The notes: generated by a model not told the origin, from the letters alone. A DNA stretch of 64,000 nucleotides from Novosphingobium olei (GCF_012927405.1 NZ_JABBGM010000003.1:248001-312000); one strand, 5' to 3'. Positions 31,635-42,940 are shown, counted from the stretch's first letter. Made by a program: numbers and translations.

Positions 31635-33017
31635 ATGCCCTTTCATACCGCAACGGAGGATCGCCCCTCTGACGTGCTGGGCAGGACGCGGCTCTTGCGC
31701 TTCTCGGCCATGGCCGTGCCGATCTATGCCGCCGCGCAGCCGGTGGTCGCCTTCGTGCCGGCAATCCTTTCGCGGCACTATGGCATACCGCTCGCCTCGC
31801 TCGGCGTGCTGTTCCTGATCGGCCAGGCGCTCAATTCGCTGCTCGATCCGGTGATCGGCGCGCTGTCCGACCGCACCGTCAGCCGCTTCGGGCGGCGGCG
31901 GCCGTGGATCGCCGGTGGCGGCCTGCTGTTCATCATCGGCTGCGCGATGCTGTTCTTCCCGCCCGCCGGCTTCGTCAGCGTGGCCTGGGTCTCGATCGCG
32001 GTGCTGCTCTACTACACCGGCGCTGCGGCGACGGTCACGCCGCTGCTCGCCTGGTCGGGCGAGATCAGCGGCGATTACCATGAACGCACACGCATCGCCT
32101 CGCTCTTCACCTTCCTTTCGGCTTCGGCGCTGGTGCTCACGCTGGTGCTGCCGGCGATCGCGGACCAGCTGCGGCCCGACGATGGCCCGCTGCGGCTGAC
32201 GCTGTTCGGCGTGCTCGTGCTCGGCACCGCCGTGCCCAGCCTGTGGCTGACGCTCACCGCCCTGCCCGATCGAAGCGCCGTGCCGGGCGAACAGGGCCCG
32301 TTCGATCTCAAGGCCACGCTGCGCGCGATCTTTGCCAACAAGCTGCTGCTGCGCGTGCTCGCTTCGGACACCGCCGTCACCGCAGGTCAAGGCGTGCGCA
32401 CCGCGTTGCTGCTGTTCGTGATCACGATCTACTTCGGCAAGCCCGAATGGGCCGCCGGCATGTTCCTGTTCCAGTATTCGTTCGGCATCCTGGCCGGGCC
32501 GATCTGGCAGCGCATCGGCCAGGCGCTGGGCAAGAGCCGCGCTGCGGTGCTCGCCGAACTCGTGCAGACCGCGATCAACCTCGGCCTGGTCTTCCTGACG
32601 CCGGACCGGTTCGGCCTGATGCTGTTCCTCGCCTTCCTGCAGGGGCTGAGCCAGGGTTCGGGCAACCTCATGCTGCGCTCGATGGTGGCGGACATCGCCG
32701 ACCATCACCGCGTCGAAACCGGCGAGGACCGCGTCGGGCTGTACTACTCGGTGTTCAGCGTCTCGCAGAAGCTCGGCGGCGCGCTGGCCGTGGGCATTGC
32801 CCTGCCGCTGGTGTCGGCCTTCGGCTTCGATCCGCGCGGCGTGGTCAATCCGCCGCAGGCGCTCGAGGCGCTGGTGCTGGTCTTCGCGCTCGGCCCGGCC
32901 CTCGCCCATGCCCTTTCCGCAGCGCTTGTCGCGGGCTTCCCGCTCGACAGCCGCGCCCACGCCGAAATCCGCAGCAGGCTCGATGCCCGGGTGCCCGAGC
33001 TTGTTCCGGCAGAATGA
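31635..33017 (+). CDS. MFS carrier of the GPH/MFS_2 type
   Basis: 460 residues, about 12 membrane segments. The start is behind AAGGAG, 32 bp after the receptor. Family signs: NSLLDPVIGALSDRTVSRFGRRRPWI near residue 60 (the D-x-x-x-D-R-x-x-x-R-R-R loop of GPH cation symporters), and VADIADHHRVETGEDRVGLYYS near 355. GPH carriers take up sugars, glucuronides and related compounds with H+ or Na+. By place it should move the organosulfur compound, or its product, across the inner membrane. Confidence 0.8.
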   Translation: MPFHTATEDRPSDVLGRTRLLRFSAMAVPIYAAAQPVVAFVPAILSRHYGIPLASLGVLFLIGQALNSLLDPVIGALSDRTVSRFGRRRPWIAGGGLLFIIGCAMLFFPPAGFVSVAWVSIAVLLYYTGAAATVTPLLAWSGEISGDYHERTRIASLFTFLSASALVLTLVLPAIADQLRPDDGPLRLTLFGVLVLGTAVPSLWLTLTALPDRSAVPGEQGPFDLKATLRAIFANKLLLRVLASDTAVTAGQGVRTALLLFVITIYFGKPEWAAGMFLFQYSFGILAGPIWQRIGQALGKSRAAVLAELVQTAINLGLVFLTPDRFGLMLFLAFLQGLSQGSGNLMLRSMVADIADHHRVETGEDRVGLYYSVFSVSQKLGGALAVGIALPLVSAFGFDPRGVVNPPQALEALVLVFALGPALAHALSAALVAGFPLDSRAHAEIRSRLDARVPELVPAE

Positions 33018-33064
33018 TCCCCTCCCCCCTGAAGTGCCCCCCATAATCCCTGAGGAGACGTGAA

Positions 33065-34018
33065 ATGACTGCAATCGTGACCTACGCGAACGCCAAGGAC
33101 CCCGCCTCGCCGCTCGACATCCGCCCCGTGACCGGCACCATTGGCGCCGAGATCCGGGGCGTGACCCTGTCGGGGGATCTGGACGGCAGCACCGTCCAGG
33201 CGATCAAGGACGCCGTCGTGCGCCACAAGGTGGTGTTCTTCCGCGATCAGCATGAACTCGACGATGGAGCCCATGAAGCCTTCGCCGCGCTGTTCGGCGA
33301 TCCGGTCGCGCACCCCACCGTCCCCGTCGCCGAAGGTTCGCGCTATCTGCTCGAGCTTGACAGCAAGGAAGGCTACGCCGCGTCGAGCTGGCACACCGAC
33401 GTCACCTTCGTCGATGCCTACCCCAAGGGTTCGATCCTGCGCGCGATCACCATTCCCGAAGCGGGCGGCGACACGCTGTGGGCCAACGGCGAGACGGCGT
33501 ACGAAGGCCTGCCGGAATCGCTGCGCCAGCTGGTGAACAACCTCTGGGCGGTGCACACCAACGTCTACGACTATGCCGCCGTGCTGCAGAACGCGCCGAA
33601 GAACGACGAGGCGGAGAAGAACCGCTCGGCCTTCAACCGCAACGTCTTCGCCTCGACCGTCTACGAAACCGAACATCCGGTGGTCCGCGTCCACCCCGTC
33701 TCGGGCCAGCGCAGCCTGCTGCTGGGCCACTTCGTCAAGCAGTTCGTCGGGCTGAACCAGGCGGATTCGGCGCGCCTGTTCCAGATCCTGCAGGATCACA
33801 TCACCCGCCCCGAAAACGTCGTGCGCTGGAACTGGCGCAAGGGCGACGTGGCGTTCTGGGACAACCAGTCGACCCAGCACCGCGCCGTGGCCGACTTCGG
33901 CCTGCAGCGCCGCACCCTGCGCCGCGCGACCGTGGCAGGCGAAGTGCCGGTGGGCATCGACGGCCGCACCAGCCGCATCGTGCGCAAGGAAAAGGCCACG
34001 CAGTACGAACAGGCCTGA
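33065..34018 (+). CDS. atsK: AtsK-like alpha-ketoglutarate-dependent alkylsulfate dioxygenase
   Basis: 317 residues of the TauD/TfdA family, much nearer to Pseudomonas putida AtsK than to TauD. AtsK-like stretches include PVTGTIGAEIRGVTLS, HKVVFFRDQ, AHPTVPVAEGSRYLLELD, SSWHTDVTFVDAYPKGSILR, VYETEHPVVRVHP and VAGEVPVGIDG. The Fe(II) triad is His110, Asp112 (WHTD) and His272 (TQHRAV); Arg residues near 283-287 bind ketoglutarate. AtsK hydroxylates alkyl sulfates at C1, giving aldehyde plus sulfate for assimilation, and is made under sulfur starvation. This agrees well with a SAM-sensing leader upstream. Cytoplasmic. Confidence 0.88.
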   Translation: MTAIVTYANAKDPASPLDIRPVTGTIGAEIRGVTLSGDLDGSTVQAIKDAVVRHKVVFFRDQHELDDGAHEAFAALFGDPVAHPTVPVAEGSRYLLELDSKEGYAASSWHTDVTFVDAYPKGSILRAITIPEAGGDTLWANGETAYEGLPESLRQLVNNLWAVHTNVYDYAAVLQNAPKNDEAEKNRSAFNRNVFASTVYETEHPVVRVHPVSGQRSLLLGHFVKQFVGLNQADSARLFQILQDHITRPENVVRWNWRKGDVAFWDNQSTQHRAVADFGLQRRTLRRATVAGEVPVGIDGRTSRIVRKEKATQYEQA

Positions 34019-34098
34019 TCGGCCTGACCTGACACACTCCCTCGGAGGCGGCCCCCTTGGTCGCCTCCACCCATTTCCCGATGCGAAGGTTCGCCCCG

Positions 34099-34992
34099 AT
34101 GTACCGTGACGCCCAAACCGACCACGGCTGGGAAGCGCCCCTGGCGCCAGGCCATCAAGCGCCCGTGCGCCAGCCCTTGCTGCGCCGCCTGCTGCGCGAA
34201 CCGCTGACCCATTTCGTCGCCATCGGCATCGGCATCTTCGTGATCAGCCACGTAATCGAGGAGCGCCAGTCGCGCTACAACCTCACGCTGACCAACGCCG
34301 ACGTGCTGCGCATCGCCAACTCCTACGCCCAGCAATATGGCGCGCAGGCAACGCCCGAACAGATGCGCACGATGATCGACAACGCCGTGCGCGAAGAAAT
34401 CTATCTGCGCGAAGGCCTCGCACTCGGGCTCGACCGCAACGACGAGATCGTCCGCCGCCGCATCGCCCAGAAGTTCGATTTCCTGCAGCAGGACCAGGCG
34501 GCCCCACGCGAACCGAGCGAGGCGCAACTGCGCGGGTGGTACGGCTCGCACCGCGACCGCTTCGCCGCGCCCGCCAAGGTTTCGTTCGAACAACGCTACT
34601 TCGCGCCGGATCAGCGCGGGGATGCTGCGGCCAGGGCACTCGCCACCGCCGCACTGGCCCATCCCGAAACCGCGCCGGGCGACACCTTTCCCGGACCGCC
34701 CCGGATCGTCTCGCTCGCCCGCGACGACGTTGACCGCGTGTTCGGCGGCACAGGCTTTGCCGCGAACGTCTTCGCCGCGCCCACGGACCGCTGGACGGGC
34801 CCGTTCCGTTCGGGCTTCGGCTGGCATCTCGTCCGCGTGACGGAGCACAGCGCCGCCCATCCGCGCAGCTTTGACGAAGCCCGCGCCGATGTGCGCAGCG
34901 ACTGGATCGAGGCGGACCGCAAGGCGCGCAATGACCAGGCGTGGCAGCAACTGCGCGCGCGCTACACCGTCACCGTGCCGCAGGTGCGCTGA
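34099..34992 (+). CDS. membrane-anchored PpiC-type peptidyl-prolyl isomerase
   Basis: 297 residues from the ATG at 34099, chosen because GAAGG lies 8 nt upstream; a TTG at 34057 behind GGAGG is an alternative. One N-terminal membrane segment (about residues 34-48, FVAIGIGIFVISHVI), then a SurA/PpiD-like helical region and a parvulin domain (about 155-245) ending in FRSGFGWHLVRVTE, the family's C-terminal signature. It should assist folding of envelope proteins, perhaps the receptor or the DUF3604 enzyme. Its stop overlaps the next start by one base. Confidence 0.75.
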   Translation: MYRDAQTDHGWEAPLAPGHQAPVRQPLLRRLLREPLTHFVAIGIGIFVISHVIEERQSRYNLTLTNADVLRIANSYAQQYGAQATPEQMRTMIDNAVREEIYLREGLALGLDRNDEIVRRRIAQKFDFLQQDQAAPREPSEAQLRGWYGSHRDRFAAPAKVSFEQRYFAPDQRGDAAARALATAALAHPETAPGDTFPGPPRIVSLARDDVDRVFGGTGFAANVFAAPTDRWTGPFRSGFGWHLVRVTEHSAAHPRSFDEARADVRSDWIEADRKARNDQAWQQLRARYTVTVPQVR

Positions 34993-36014
34993 TGCGGCGG
35001 ATCCGCGCCCTTTTCGCGCTCTTTGCGCTGCTGATCGGCGGGGCCATGGCCGGCTCGACGGGCGCTTGTGCGCACGAAGTGCGGCCCGCCTTTCTCGAGA
35101 TCACCGCGCGTGCCGATGGCAAGGCCGACGTCACCTGGAAGCAGCCGTCCATCGGCATGCTGGTGGTGCCCCTGCGTCCGCGCATTTCGGGCGGGCTGAT
35201 CGACGGCAAGGCAAGCCGCGTCGAAAGCGCCACCAATTTCGAGATCCGCCATTGGGATGGGGTCGACATTGGCACGAACGGGCTCAATGGCCGCGAAGTG
35301 CGGGTCGATGGGCTGGACCAGACGATCACTGACACGCTCGTCCTGATCCAGCTTGCCAATGGCGACGAGGAAAGCCGCGTGCTGACCCCGGGTGAGCCGG
35401 CGATGACCATCGACGCCCACGCCGGTGCCGCCGTTCCCGCCTATCTCGTCCTCGGCATCGAACACATCCTGACCGGCATCGATCACCTGCTGTTCGTGTT
35501 CGGCCTGTTGCTGCTCAGCTCAGGCTGGCGGCAGCTGCTGCGCACCATCACCGCCTTCACCATCGCCCATTCGATCACGCTCGCGCTTACCGCGCTGCAC
35601 GTGATGGCGCTCGATCCTGCGCTGGTCGAAGCGATGGTTGCCTGGTCGATCCTGTTCCTCGCGGTCGAACTGGTGCGCAAGCAGCGCGGCGTCGATGGCC
35701 TGACCCAGCGGCAGCCATGGCTGGTCGCCTTCGGTTTCGGCCTGCTCCACGGCGCTGCCTTCGCCGGCGCGCTCAAGCAGATCGGCCTGCCGCAAGGCAA
35801 CATCCCGGCCTCGCTGTTCCTGTTCAACGTCGGCGTCGAGATCGGCCAGCTGCTGTTCGTTGCCGCTGTCATGGCCGCGCTGTGGGGCCTCAAGCGGCTG
35901 CGCTGGCCCGCCGCCACGCCGCGCATCGCCTGGACGGCGGCGAGCTACGCGATCGGCTCGTTCTCGTTTTTCTGGTTTCTCGAGCGGCTCCACGCCGTGA
36001 TCGACTTTGCATGA
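34992..36014 (+). CDS. HupE/UreJ-like membrane protein with periplasmic N-terminal domain
   Basis: 340 residues. Signal peptide to about residue 27 (GACA-H), a beta-rich periplasmic domain to about 150, then seven or so membrane segments with His/Asp motifs GIEHILTGIDHLLFVFG, TIAHSITLAL and FGFGLLHGAAFAGAL, as in the HupE/UreJ_2 family. HupE and UreJ are nickel/cobalt-linked, but this longer subfamily has no proven substrate; the conserved His/Asp suggest metal handling. Coupled to the isomerase by TGATG. It might supply metal to the DUF3604 protein next door, which is inference. Confidence 0.75.
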   Translation: MRRIRALFALFALLIGGAMAGSTGACAHEVRPAFLEITARADGKADVTWKQPSIGMLVVPLRPRISGGLIDGKASRVESATNFEIRHWDGVDIGTNGLNGREVRVDGLDQTITDTLVLIQLANGDEESRVLTPGEPAMTIDAHAGAAVPAYLVLGIEHILTGIDHLLFVFGLLLLSSGWRQLLRTITAFTIAHSITLALTALHVMALDPALVEAMVAWSILFLAVELVRKQRGVDGLTQRQPWLVAFGFGLLHGAAFAGALKQIGLPQGNIPASLFLFNVGVEIGQLLFVAAVMAALWGLKRLRWPAATPRIAWTAASYAIGSFSFFWFLERLHAVIDFA

Positions 36015-36033
36015 CGACAGGAGGGGACTTACC

Positions 36034-37926
36034 ATGACCAAGCGTACCCGCTGGCTTGCCGGCGCTGCCATCGCCGCGCCGCTCGCCTACCATCTGCTGA
36101 TCGGCTTCGGCACCGCCTCGGCCAGCCAGCCGGTCGGCGCCGCAAGCGCCGCGGCGCAGCCGGCCGGGGTGCAGACGTTTCCGGACAAGCAGGCCTTTTT
36201 CGGCGACCTGCACCTCCACACCACCAATTCGTTCGACGCCTATGTGCTGATGGGCACGCGCACCACGCCCGAAGATGCCTATCGCTTCGCGCGCGGCGAC
36301 ACGATCCAGTACCTGGGCCAGCCGATCAAGCGCAGCTTCCCGCTGGATTTCGAAGCGGTCACCGACCACTCCGAAAACCTCGGCGTGTTCAACCAGCTCG
36401 ACGATCCCAACAGCGCCTTCTCGCTTTCCGACATCGGCAAGCTGGCGCGTGAAGGTGGGGCGGCCAACTTCATCAAGATCGCGTTGCTGATCACCAGTGG
36501 CAAGCCGCTGGGCGGCAATGCCGATCAGGTGGCAGCCTCCACCTGGGCGCGCGAGATCGAGACGGCGAACAAGTTCAACGAACCGGGCAAGTTCACCGCC
36601 TTCATCGCCTATGAATGGACCTCGATGCCGGGCGGCGCGAACCTGCACCGCAACGTGATCTTCAAGGGCGACAAGGCGCCCGCGCCGTTCACCGCGATCG
36701 ACAGCAAGGATCCGAAGGACCTGTGGACCTGGCTTTCGAAGATCCGGGGACAAGGCTACGAAGCGCTGGCCATTCCGCACAACGGCAACGCCTCGAACGG
36801 GCTGATGTACGACTGGACCTCGCTCGACGGAAAGCCGATCGACGAAGCCTGGGCCCAGCTGCGCGCCACCAACGAGCCGCTGTCCGAAGTCTCGCAGAAC
36901 AAAGGCACCAGCGAAACCCACCCGGCGCTTTCAGCCAATGACGAATTCGCCAACTACGAAATCTTCGACAAGCTGCTGCTCGGCAACACCCCGAGCAAGC
37001 CGGCCGGTTCCTACTGGCGCGATGCGCTGGGCCGCGGGCTCGTGCTGCAGCAGAAGCTCGGCGTGAACCCCTACAAGGACGGTGCGGAAGGATCGAGCGA
37101 TCTGCACGGCGGGCTGCAGGTCAGCACCGCGCAGGAATACGGCGGCATTGCCGGCGCGAACCTGGGCGGCGGCAAGCTGAAAGGCGACACTGCCAAGGAA
37201 CAGCTCGGCCTTGCGCCGGGCCACACCGTCGGCCTCAATCCGGTGATCCTCAGCCCCGGTGCCCTTACCGGCGTGTGGGCAGAGGCCAATACGCGCGACG
37301 CGCTCTACGCCGCGTTCCGCCGCAAGGAGACCTATGCCACCAGCGGCAGCCGCCTGAAGGTGCGCTTCTTCGGCGGTTGGGACTTTTCGCGCAGCTTCGT
37401 GGCCAAGCCCAACTGGGTGCACGATGCCTACAAGCTCGGCGTGCCGATGGGCGGGGATCTGCCGCAGGCGCGCGCCGGAAAGGCCCCGAACTTCGTGATC
37501 GAGGCGGTGAAGGATCCGCTGAGCGGCAATCTCGACCGCGTGCAGGTGGTCAAGGTCTTCCTTGACGGCGGTAAGCAGCAGGAAAGGATCTTCGACGTTG
37601 CCTGGGGCAATGCCGCCGGCGGGGCCCGCAAGATCGACGCCAGGACCGGCAAGCTGGCGCCCGTCGGCAATACGGTCGATCTCAAGACCGGCAAGTGGGA
37701 CAACTCGATCGGCGCCGCCCGCCTCGCCACGGTGTGGACCGATCCCACCTTCAAGGCCGACCAGGCCGCAGTCTACTACGTCCGCGTGCTGGAAATCCCG
37801 ACCCCGCGCTGGTCCACCCTGCGCGCGATCGAGTTCGGCCTGCCGCTGCCCAAGGAAGTCGCGCCGACGATCCAGCAGCGCGCCTGGTCCTCGCCGATCT
37901 GGTACACGCCCATACGCAGCCGCTGA
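36034..37926 (+). CDS. exported DUF3604 protein, probable metal-dependent PHP-fold enzyme
   Basis: 630 residues with a signal peptide (about residues 1-32, LAGAAIAAPLAYHLLIGFG then ASA). DUF3604 proteins have PHP-like metal motifs, clear here: FFGDLHLHTTNSFDAY near residue 54, FEAVTDHSENLG near 104, AIPHNGN near 247 and SSDLHGG near 354. PHP enzymes are phosphoesterases or related hydrolases; DUF3604 itself has no settled reaction. Its export and its place with AtsK make an envelope hydrolase of an ester, perhaps a sulfate or phosphate ester, plausible. Last gene of the set, followed by a terminator. Confidence 0.75.
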   Translation: MTKRTRWLAGAAIAAPLAYHLLIGFGTASASQPVGAASAAAQPAGVQTFPDKQAFFGDLHLHTTNSFDAYVLMGTRTTPEDAYRFARGDTIQYLGQPIKRSFPLDFEAVTDHSENLGVFNQLDDPNSAFSLSDIGKLAREGGAANFIKIALLITSGKPLGGNADQVAASTWAREIETANKFNEPGKFTAFIAYEWTSMPGGANLHRNVIFKGDKAPAPFTAIDSKDPKDLWTWLSKIRGQGYEALAIPHNGNASNGLMYDWTSLDGKPIDEAWAQLRATNEPLSEVSQNKGTSETHPALSANDEFANYEIFDKLLLGNTPSKPAGSYWRDALGRGLVLQQKLGVNPYKDGAEGSSDLHGGLQVSTAQEYGGIAGANLGGGKLKGDTAKEQLGLAPGHTVGLNPVILSPGALTGVWAEANTRDALYAAFRRKETYATSGSRLKVRFFGGWDFSRSFVAKPNWVHDAYKLGVPMGGDLPQARAGKAPNFVIEAVKDPLSGNLDRVQVVKVFLDGGKQQERIFDVAWGNAAGGARKIDARTGKLAPVGNTVDLKTGKWDNSIGAARLATVWTDPTFKADQAAVYYVRVLEIPTPRWSTLRAIEFGLPLPKEVAPTIQQRAWSSPIWYTPIRSR

Positions 37927-37946
37927 TCGTCGCGCCGTGAATTGAA

Positions 37947-37979
37947 CGGGGAGGCGCGCCGGGCGTGCCTCCCCGTTTT
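37947..37979 (+). terminator. intrinsic terminator closing the sulfur locus
   Basis: A perfect 9-bp stem CGGGGAGGC (37947-37955) / GCCTCCCCG (37967-37975), an 11-nt loop, and TTTT at 37976-37979 form a standard rho-independent terminator 20 bp past the DUF3604 stop. Confidence 0.9.
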
Positions 37980-38078
37980 GCTTATGGGTTCTTTACGCCC
38001 GCGCGCCGCCTTTCCCGTGGAAGCTTAACGGGCACGCGGCCCACATCGTCTCTCGCGCTATCCTTCAAGGAGCCCGAG

Positions 38079-38378
38079 ATGATTTCCACCCAAAGCCTTC
38101 GCCGCGCCGCGCAAGGTCCGCGTTCCCGCCGCCTTGGCGTCGCGCTGCGGCTGACCGGCGCGGCCGTGCTGGCCGCCTCTGTCGCCACCGGCGCGTTCGA
38201 GGAACGCGAACAGCACATTTTTGGCGGCGCCAGCCCGCTTGCCCTGCTGCTCTCGCTCGCCGTCGTCCTGCTGGCGTGGAGCGGGCTGACCCTGCTCGTC
38301 GGCGGGCGCGAACTGTTCCGCCCGCAGCCTGCGCCGCCGCGCTCGTGGCTGCCCGAACGTCGGCGCCACCGGTCGTGA
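38079..38378 (+). CDS. small two-segment membrane protein ahead of kdp
   Basis: 99 residues from the ATG at 38079 behind AAGGAG. A basic N-terminus (RRAAQGPRSRR) is followed by two hydrophobic stretches near residues 22-36 and 51-73, and a Pro/Arg-rich tail. It is coupled by GTGA to a 27-residue membrane peptide and sits 93 bp before kdpF on the same strand, so it is probably the first gene of the kdp transcript. I do not recognise the family; a role in Kdp assembly or sensing is only suggested by position. Confidence 0.55.
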   Translation: MISTQSLRRAAQGPRSRRLGVALRLTGAAVLAASVATGAFEEREQHIFGGASPLALLLSLAVVLLAWSGLTLLVGGRELFRPQPAPPRSWLPERRRHRS

Positions 38379-38458
38379 CCGATCTCGTCTGGATCGCCGT
38401 GCTCGCCGGCCTCGTCCTCGCCACGCTCGCCTTCCTGCGCCTGTGCGAAAGCGCCTGA
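38375..38458 (+). CDS. 27-residue single-span membrane peptide before kdpF
   Basis: The frame runs from GTG 38375 (overlapping the previous stop as GTGA) to TGA 38458. The peptide is almost all one membrane helix (VWIAVLAGLVLATLAFL) ending RLCESA. It resembles KdpF in size but lacks the KdpF 'Y-L-x-x-A-L-L-R-P-E-x-F' tail. Two such peptides in a row before kdpA are an unusual detail. Real translation is likely from the coupling and spacing, but unproven. Confidence 0.55.
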   Translation: MTDLVWIAVLAGLVLATLAFLRLCESA

Positions 38459-38471
38459 GGAGACTTTTCCC

Positions 38472-38561
38472 ATGCATCTGCCCGAACTGCTCGCCGCGAT
38501 CACCGCGGCGGGCCTCGTCGTCTATCTCGTCGCCGCGCTGCTGCGGCCCGAGCGGTTCTGA
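38472..38561 (+). CDS. kdpF: KdpF small subunit
   Basis: 29 residues, ATG 38472 to TGA 38561. One membrane helix with the KdpF signature at the end, VVYLVAALLRPERF. KdpF is a lipid-like stabilising peptide of the KdpFABC potassium pump. It lies 15 bp before kdpA, with GAGGAGA upstream of its start. Too short for most gene callers but a clear match by pattern and place. Confidence 0.85.
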   Translation: MHLPELLAAITAAGLVVYLVAALLRPERF

Positions 38562-38576
38562 AAAGGGCCCACCGTC

Positions 38577-40280
38577 ATGACTTTCGCCGGCTGGCTTCTC
38601 ATCCTCGGCTTCACCGCACTCGTCGCGCTGCTGGCCAAGCCGTTCGGGCTGTGGCTCTTCGCGCTGTACGAAGGCCGCACCACCCCGCTCCACCGCGTCG
38701 CCGGCCCCATCGAGCGCGGGTTCTATCGCCTGTCCGGCATCGATCCTGACCGTCAGCAAAGCTGGCAGGCCTATGCCTTGCACATGCTGATGTTCCAGCT
38801 GGTGACGACGCTGTTCACCTACGCCGTCCTGCGCCTGCAGGGCGTGCTGCCGCTCAATCCGCGCGGCCTTGCCGGCGTCGGCGCGGATGGCGCGATGAAC
38901 ACGGCCATCGCCTTCGTCACCAACACCAACTGGCAGTGGTATTCGGGCGAGGCGACGCTTTCCAACCTGTCGCAGATGCTGGGCCTGACGATCCACAACT
39001 TCCTGTCGGCCGCGACCGGCATCGCCATCGCCTTCGCGCTGTTCCGCGGCTTTGCGCGCACCGAGACGAAGACGGTCGGCAACTTCTGGGCCGATATGAC
39101 GCGCGTCACGCTCTACCTGCTGCTGCCCGCCTCGATCCTTTACGCGCTGTTCCTGGTGCTTTGCGGCGTGCCGCAGACTTTCGTCGGCAGCATCGATGCC
39201 ACGACGCTCGAAGGCGCGCGCCAGACGATCGCGCTTGGCCCCGTCGCCAGCCAGGAAGCGATCAAGATGCTTGGCACCAATGGTGGCGGCTTCTTCAACG
39301 CCAACTCCGCCCACCCGTTCGAAAACCCCAGCGCGCTGACCAACCTGGTCCAGATGCTGTCGATCTTTGTGCTCGGCGCGGGGCTTACCTTCACCTTCGG
39401 CAAGGCGGTAGGCAACACCCGGCAGGGCTGGGCTATCCTTGCCGCCATGCTTGCGCTGTTCCTTGTCGGCGCATCGGTTACCTATTGGCAGGAAGCCGCG
39501 GGCAACCCCGCGCTGCACCAGATCGGCCTTGCCGGCGCCAACATGGAAGGCAAGGAAGTGCGCTTCGGCATTGCCGCCAGCGCGCTGTTCTCGGTCGTCA
39601 CCACTGCTGCATCCTGCGGCGCGGTCAACGCCATGCACGACAGCTTCACCGCGATCGGCGGCCTGGTGCCGATGTTCAACATGCAGCTGGGCGAAATCGT
39701 GATCGGCGGCGTCGGGTCGGGGATCTACGGCTTCCTGCTCTATGCCCTGCTCGCGGTGTTCATTGCCGGGCTGATGGTCGGTCGCACGCCCGAATACGTC
39801 GGCAAGAAGATCGAGGCGCGCGAGGTCAAGCTGGCGGTGCTGGCCATCGTCATCCTGCCGCTCTGCATCCTGGGCTTTACCGCGCTGTCCGTGGTGCTGC
39901 CGGCGGGTCTTGCAGGCCCCCTCAACAAAGGCCCGCATGGCTTCTCCGAAGTGCTCTATGCCTTCAGCTCGGCCACCGGCAACAATGGTTCGGCCTTTGC
40001 GGGGCTTACCGCTGGCACGCCCTTCTACAACGGCCTTCTTGGCGTTGCGATGTGGCTGGGGCGCTTCCTGGTGATCGTCCCCGTGCTGGCCATCGCCGGC
40101 AGCCTTGCCGCCAAGAAGCACACCCCCGCGACATCGGGATCGTTCCCGACCACCGGCGGCCTGTGGATCGGGCTGCTCGTCGCCACGATCCTGATCGTCG
40201 GCGGCCTCACCTTCCTGCCTTCGCTCGCGCTCGGCCCGGTGGCGGACCACCTGACCCTGCTGTCCGGCAAGCTTTACTGA
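38577..40280 (+). CDS. kdpA: KdpA potassium-translocating subunit
   Basis: 567 residues with about ten membrane segments. Selectivity-filter loops are visible: [12 protein letters not shown] near residue 116, [18 protein letters not shown] near 234, and [13 protein letters not shown] near 463. KdpA forms the K+ path from which ions pass to KdpB. The N-terminal [14 protein letters not shown] and [21 protein letters not shown] are typical of the family. Length is normal. Five bases separate its stop from the kdpB start. Confidence 0.95.
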   Translation: MTFAGWLLILGFTALVALLAKPFGLWLFALYEGRTTPLHRVAGPIERGFYRLSGIDPDRQQSWQAYALHMLMFQLVTTLFTYAVLRLQGVLPLNPRGLAGVGADGAMNTAIAFVTNTNWQWYSGEATLSNLSQMLGLTIHNFLSAATGIAIAFALFRGFARTETKTVGNFWADMTRVTLYLLLPASILYALFLVLCGVPQTFVGSIDATTLEGARQTIALGPVASQEAIKMLGTNGGGFFNANSAHPFENPSALTNLVQMLSIFVLGAGLTFTFGKAVGNTRQGWAILAAMLALFLVGASVTYWQEAAGNPALHQIGLAGANMEGKEVRFGIAASALFSVVTTAASCGAVNAMHDSFTAIGGLVPMFNMQLGEIVIGGVGSGIYGFLLYALLAVFIAGLMVGRTPEYVGKKIEAREVKLAVLAIVILPLCILGFTALSVVLPAGLAGPLNKGPHGFSEVLYAFSSATGNNGSAFAGLTAGTPFYNGLLGVAMWLGRFLVIVPVLAIAGSLAAKKHTPATSGSFPTTGGLWIGLLVATILIVGGLTFLPSLALGPVADHLTLLSGKLY

Positions 40281-40285
40281 GGACC

Positions 40286-42331
<2,046 letters not shown>

Positions 42332-42343
42332 AGGATCGCTTCC

Positions 42344-42940
42344 ATGCTCAAGGAATTCGCCACCAGCCTGCGTCCGGCACTGGTCATGACCGGCCTTTTT
42401 GCAGGGCTGCTCGGCCTTGCCTATCCCGCGGCGATCACCGCCGTGGCGCAAGTCGCCATGCCACAGCAGGCCAACGGCAGCCTGATCGTGGAGCGTGGCA
42501 AGGTCGTCGGCTCGCACCTCATCGGGCAGCAGTTCGCCGCGCCCGGCTACTTCCACGGCCGCCCCTCGGCCGCCGGCAATGGCTACGATGCGGCGGCCTC
42601 GTCCGGCTCCAATCTAGGCCCCGCCTCGCAGGCGCTGCACGACCGTGTGCGCGATGCGCTCAAGTCCACCCCATCCTCACCGGGTTCCCTCGTTCCACCT
42701 GACCTGGTGACCACTTCCGCCTCGGGGCTCGACCCCCATGTAAGCCCCGAGGCGGCCTTTCTTCAGGTGAGCCGCATCGCCAAGGCCCGCGGCCTGCCAG
42801 AGGCGCGCGTCCGCTCGCTGGTGCAGGACCATGTCGAAGGCCCGCTGCTCGGCCTTCTGGGTGAACCGCGCGTCAATGTGCTAGAACTTAACATCGCGCT
42901 CGACGCGATGGCCGCTTCGGGGGCAAACGGACCGACGTGA
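42344..42940 (+). CDS. kdpC: KdpC subunit
   Basis: 198 residues. One N-terminal membrane helix (PALVMTGLFAGLLGLAYPAAITAVAQ), then the periplasmic domain with GSLIVERGKVVGSHLIGQ, the FHGRPSAAG motif, SGSNLGPASQAL, SGLDPHVSPEAA and a helical end. KdpC stabilises the complex and raises K+ or ATP affinity. Its stop overlaps the kdpD GTG start by 4 bp. Confidence 0.93.
   Translation: MLKEFATSLRPALVMTGLFAGLLGLAYPAAITAVAQVAMPQQANGSLIVERGKVVGSHLIGQQFAAPGYFHGRPSAAGNGYDAAASSGSNLGPASQALHDRVRDALKSTPSSPGSLVPPDLVTTSASGLDPHVSPEAAFLQVSRIAKARGLPEARVRSLVQDHVEGPLLGLLGEPRVNVLELNIALDAMAASGANGPT

Noticed and set aside
38936..40285. Frame reading into kdpB from far upstream, suggesting a kdpA-kdpB fusion-like long ORF
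   Set aside because: The in-frame extension runs through kdpA in another frame and is meaningless. The kdpB ATG at 40286 has normal spacing and gives the usual length.
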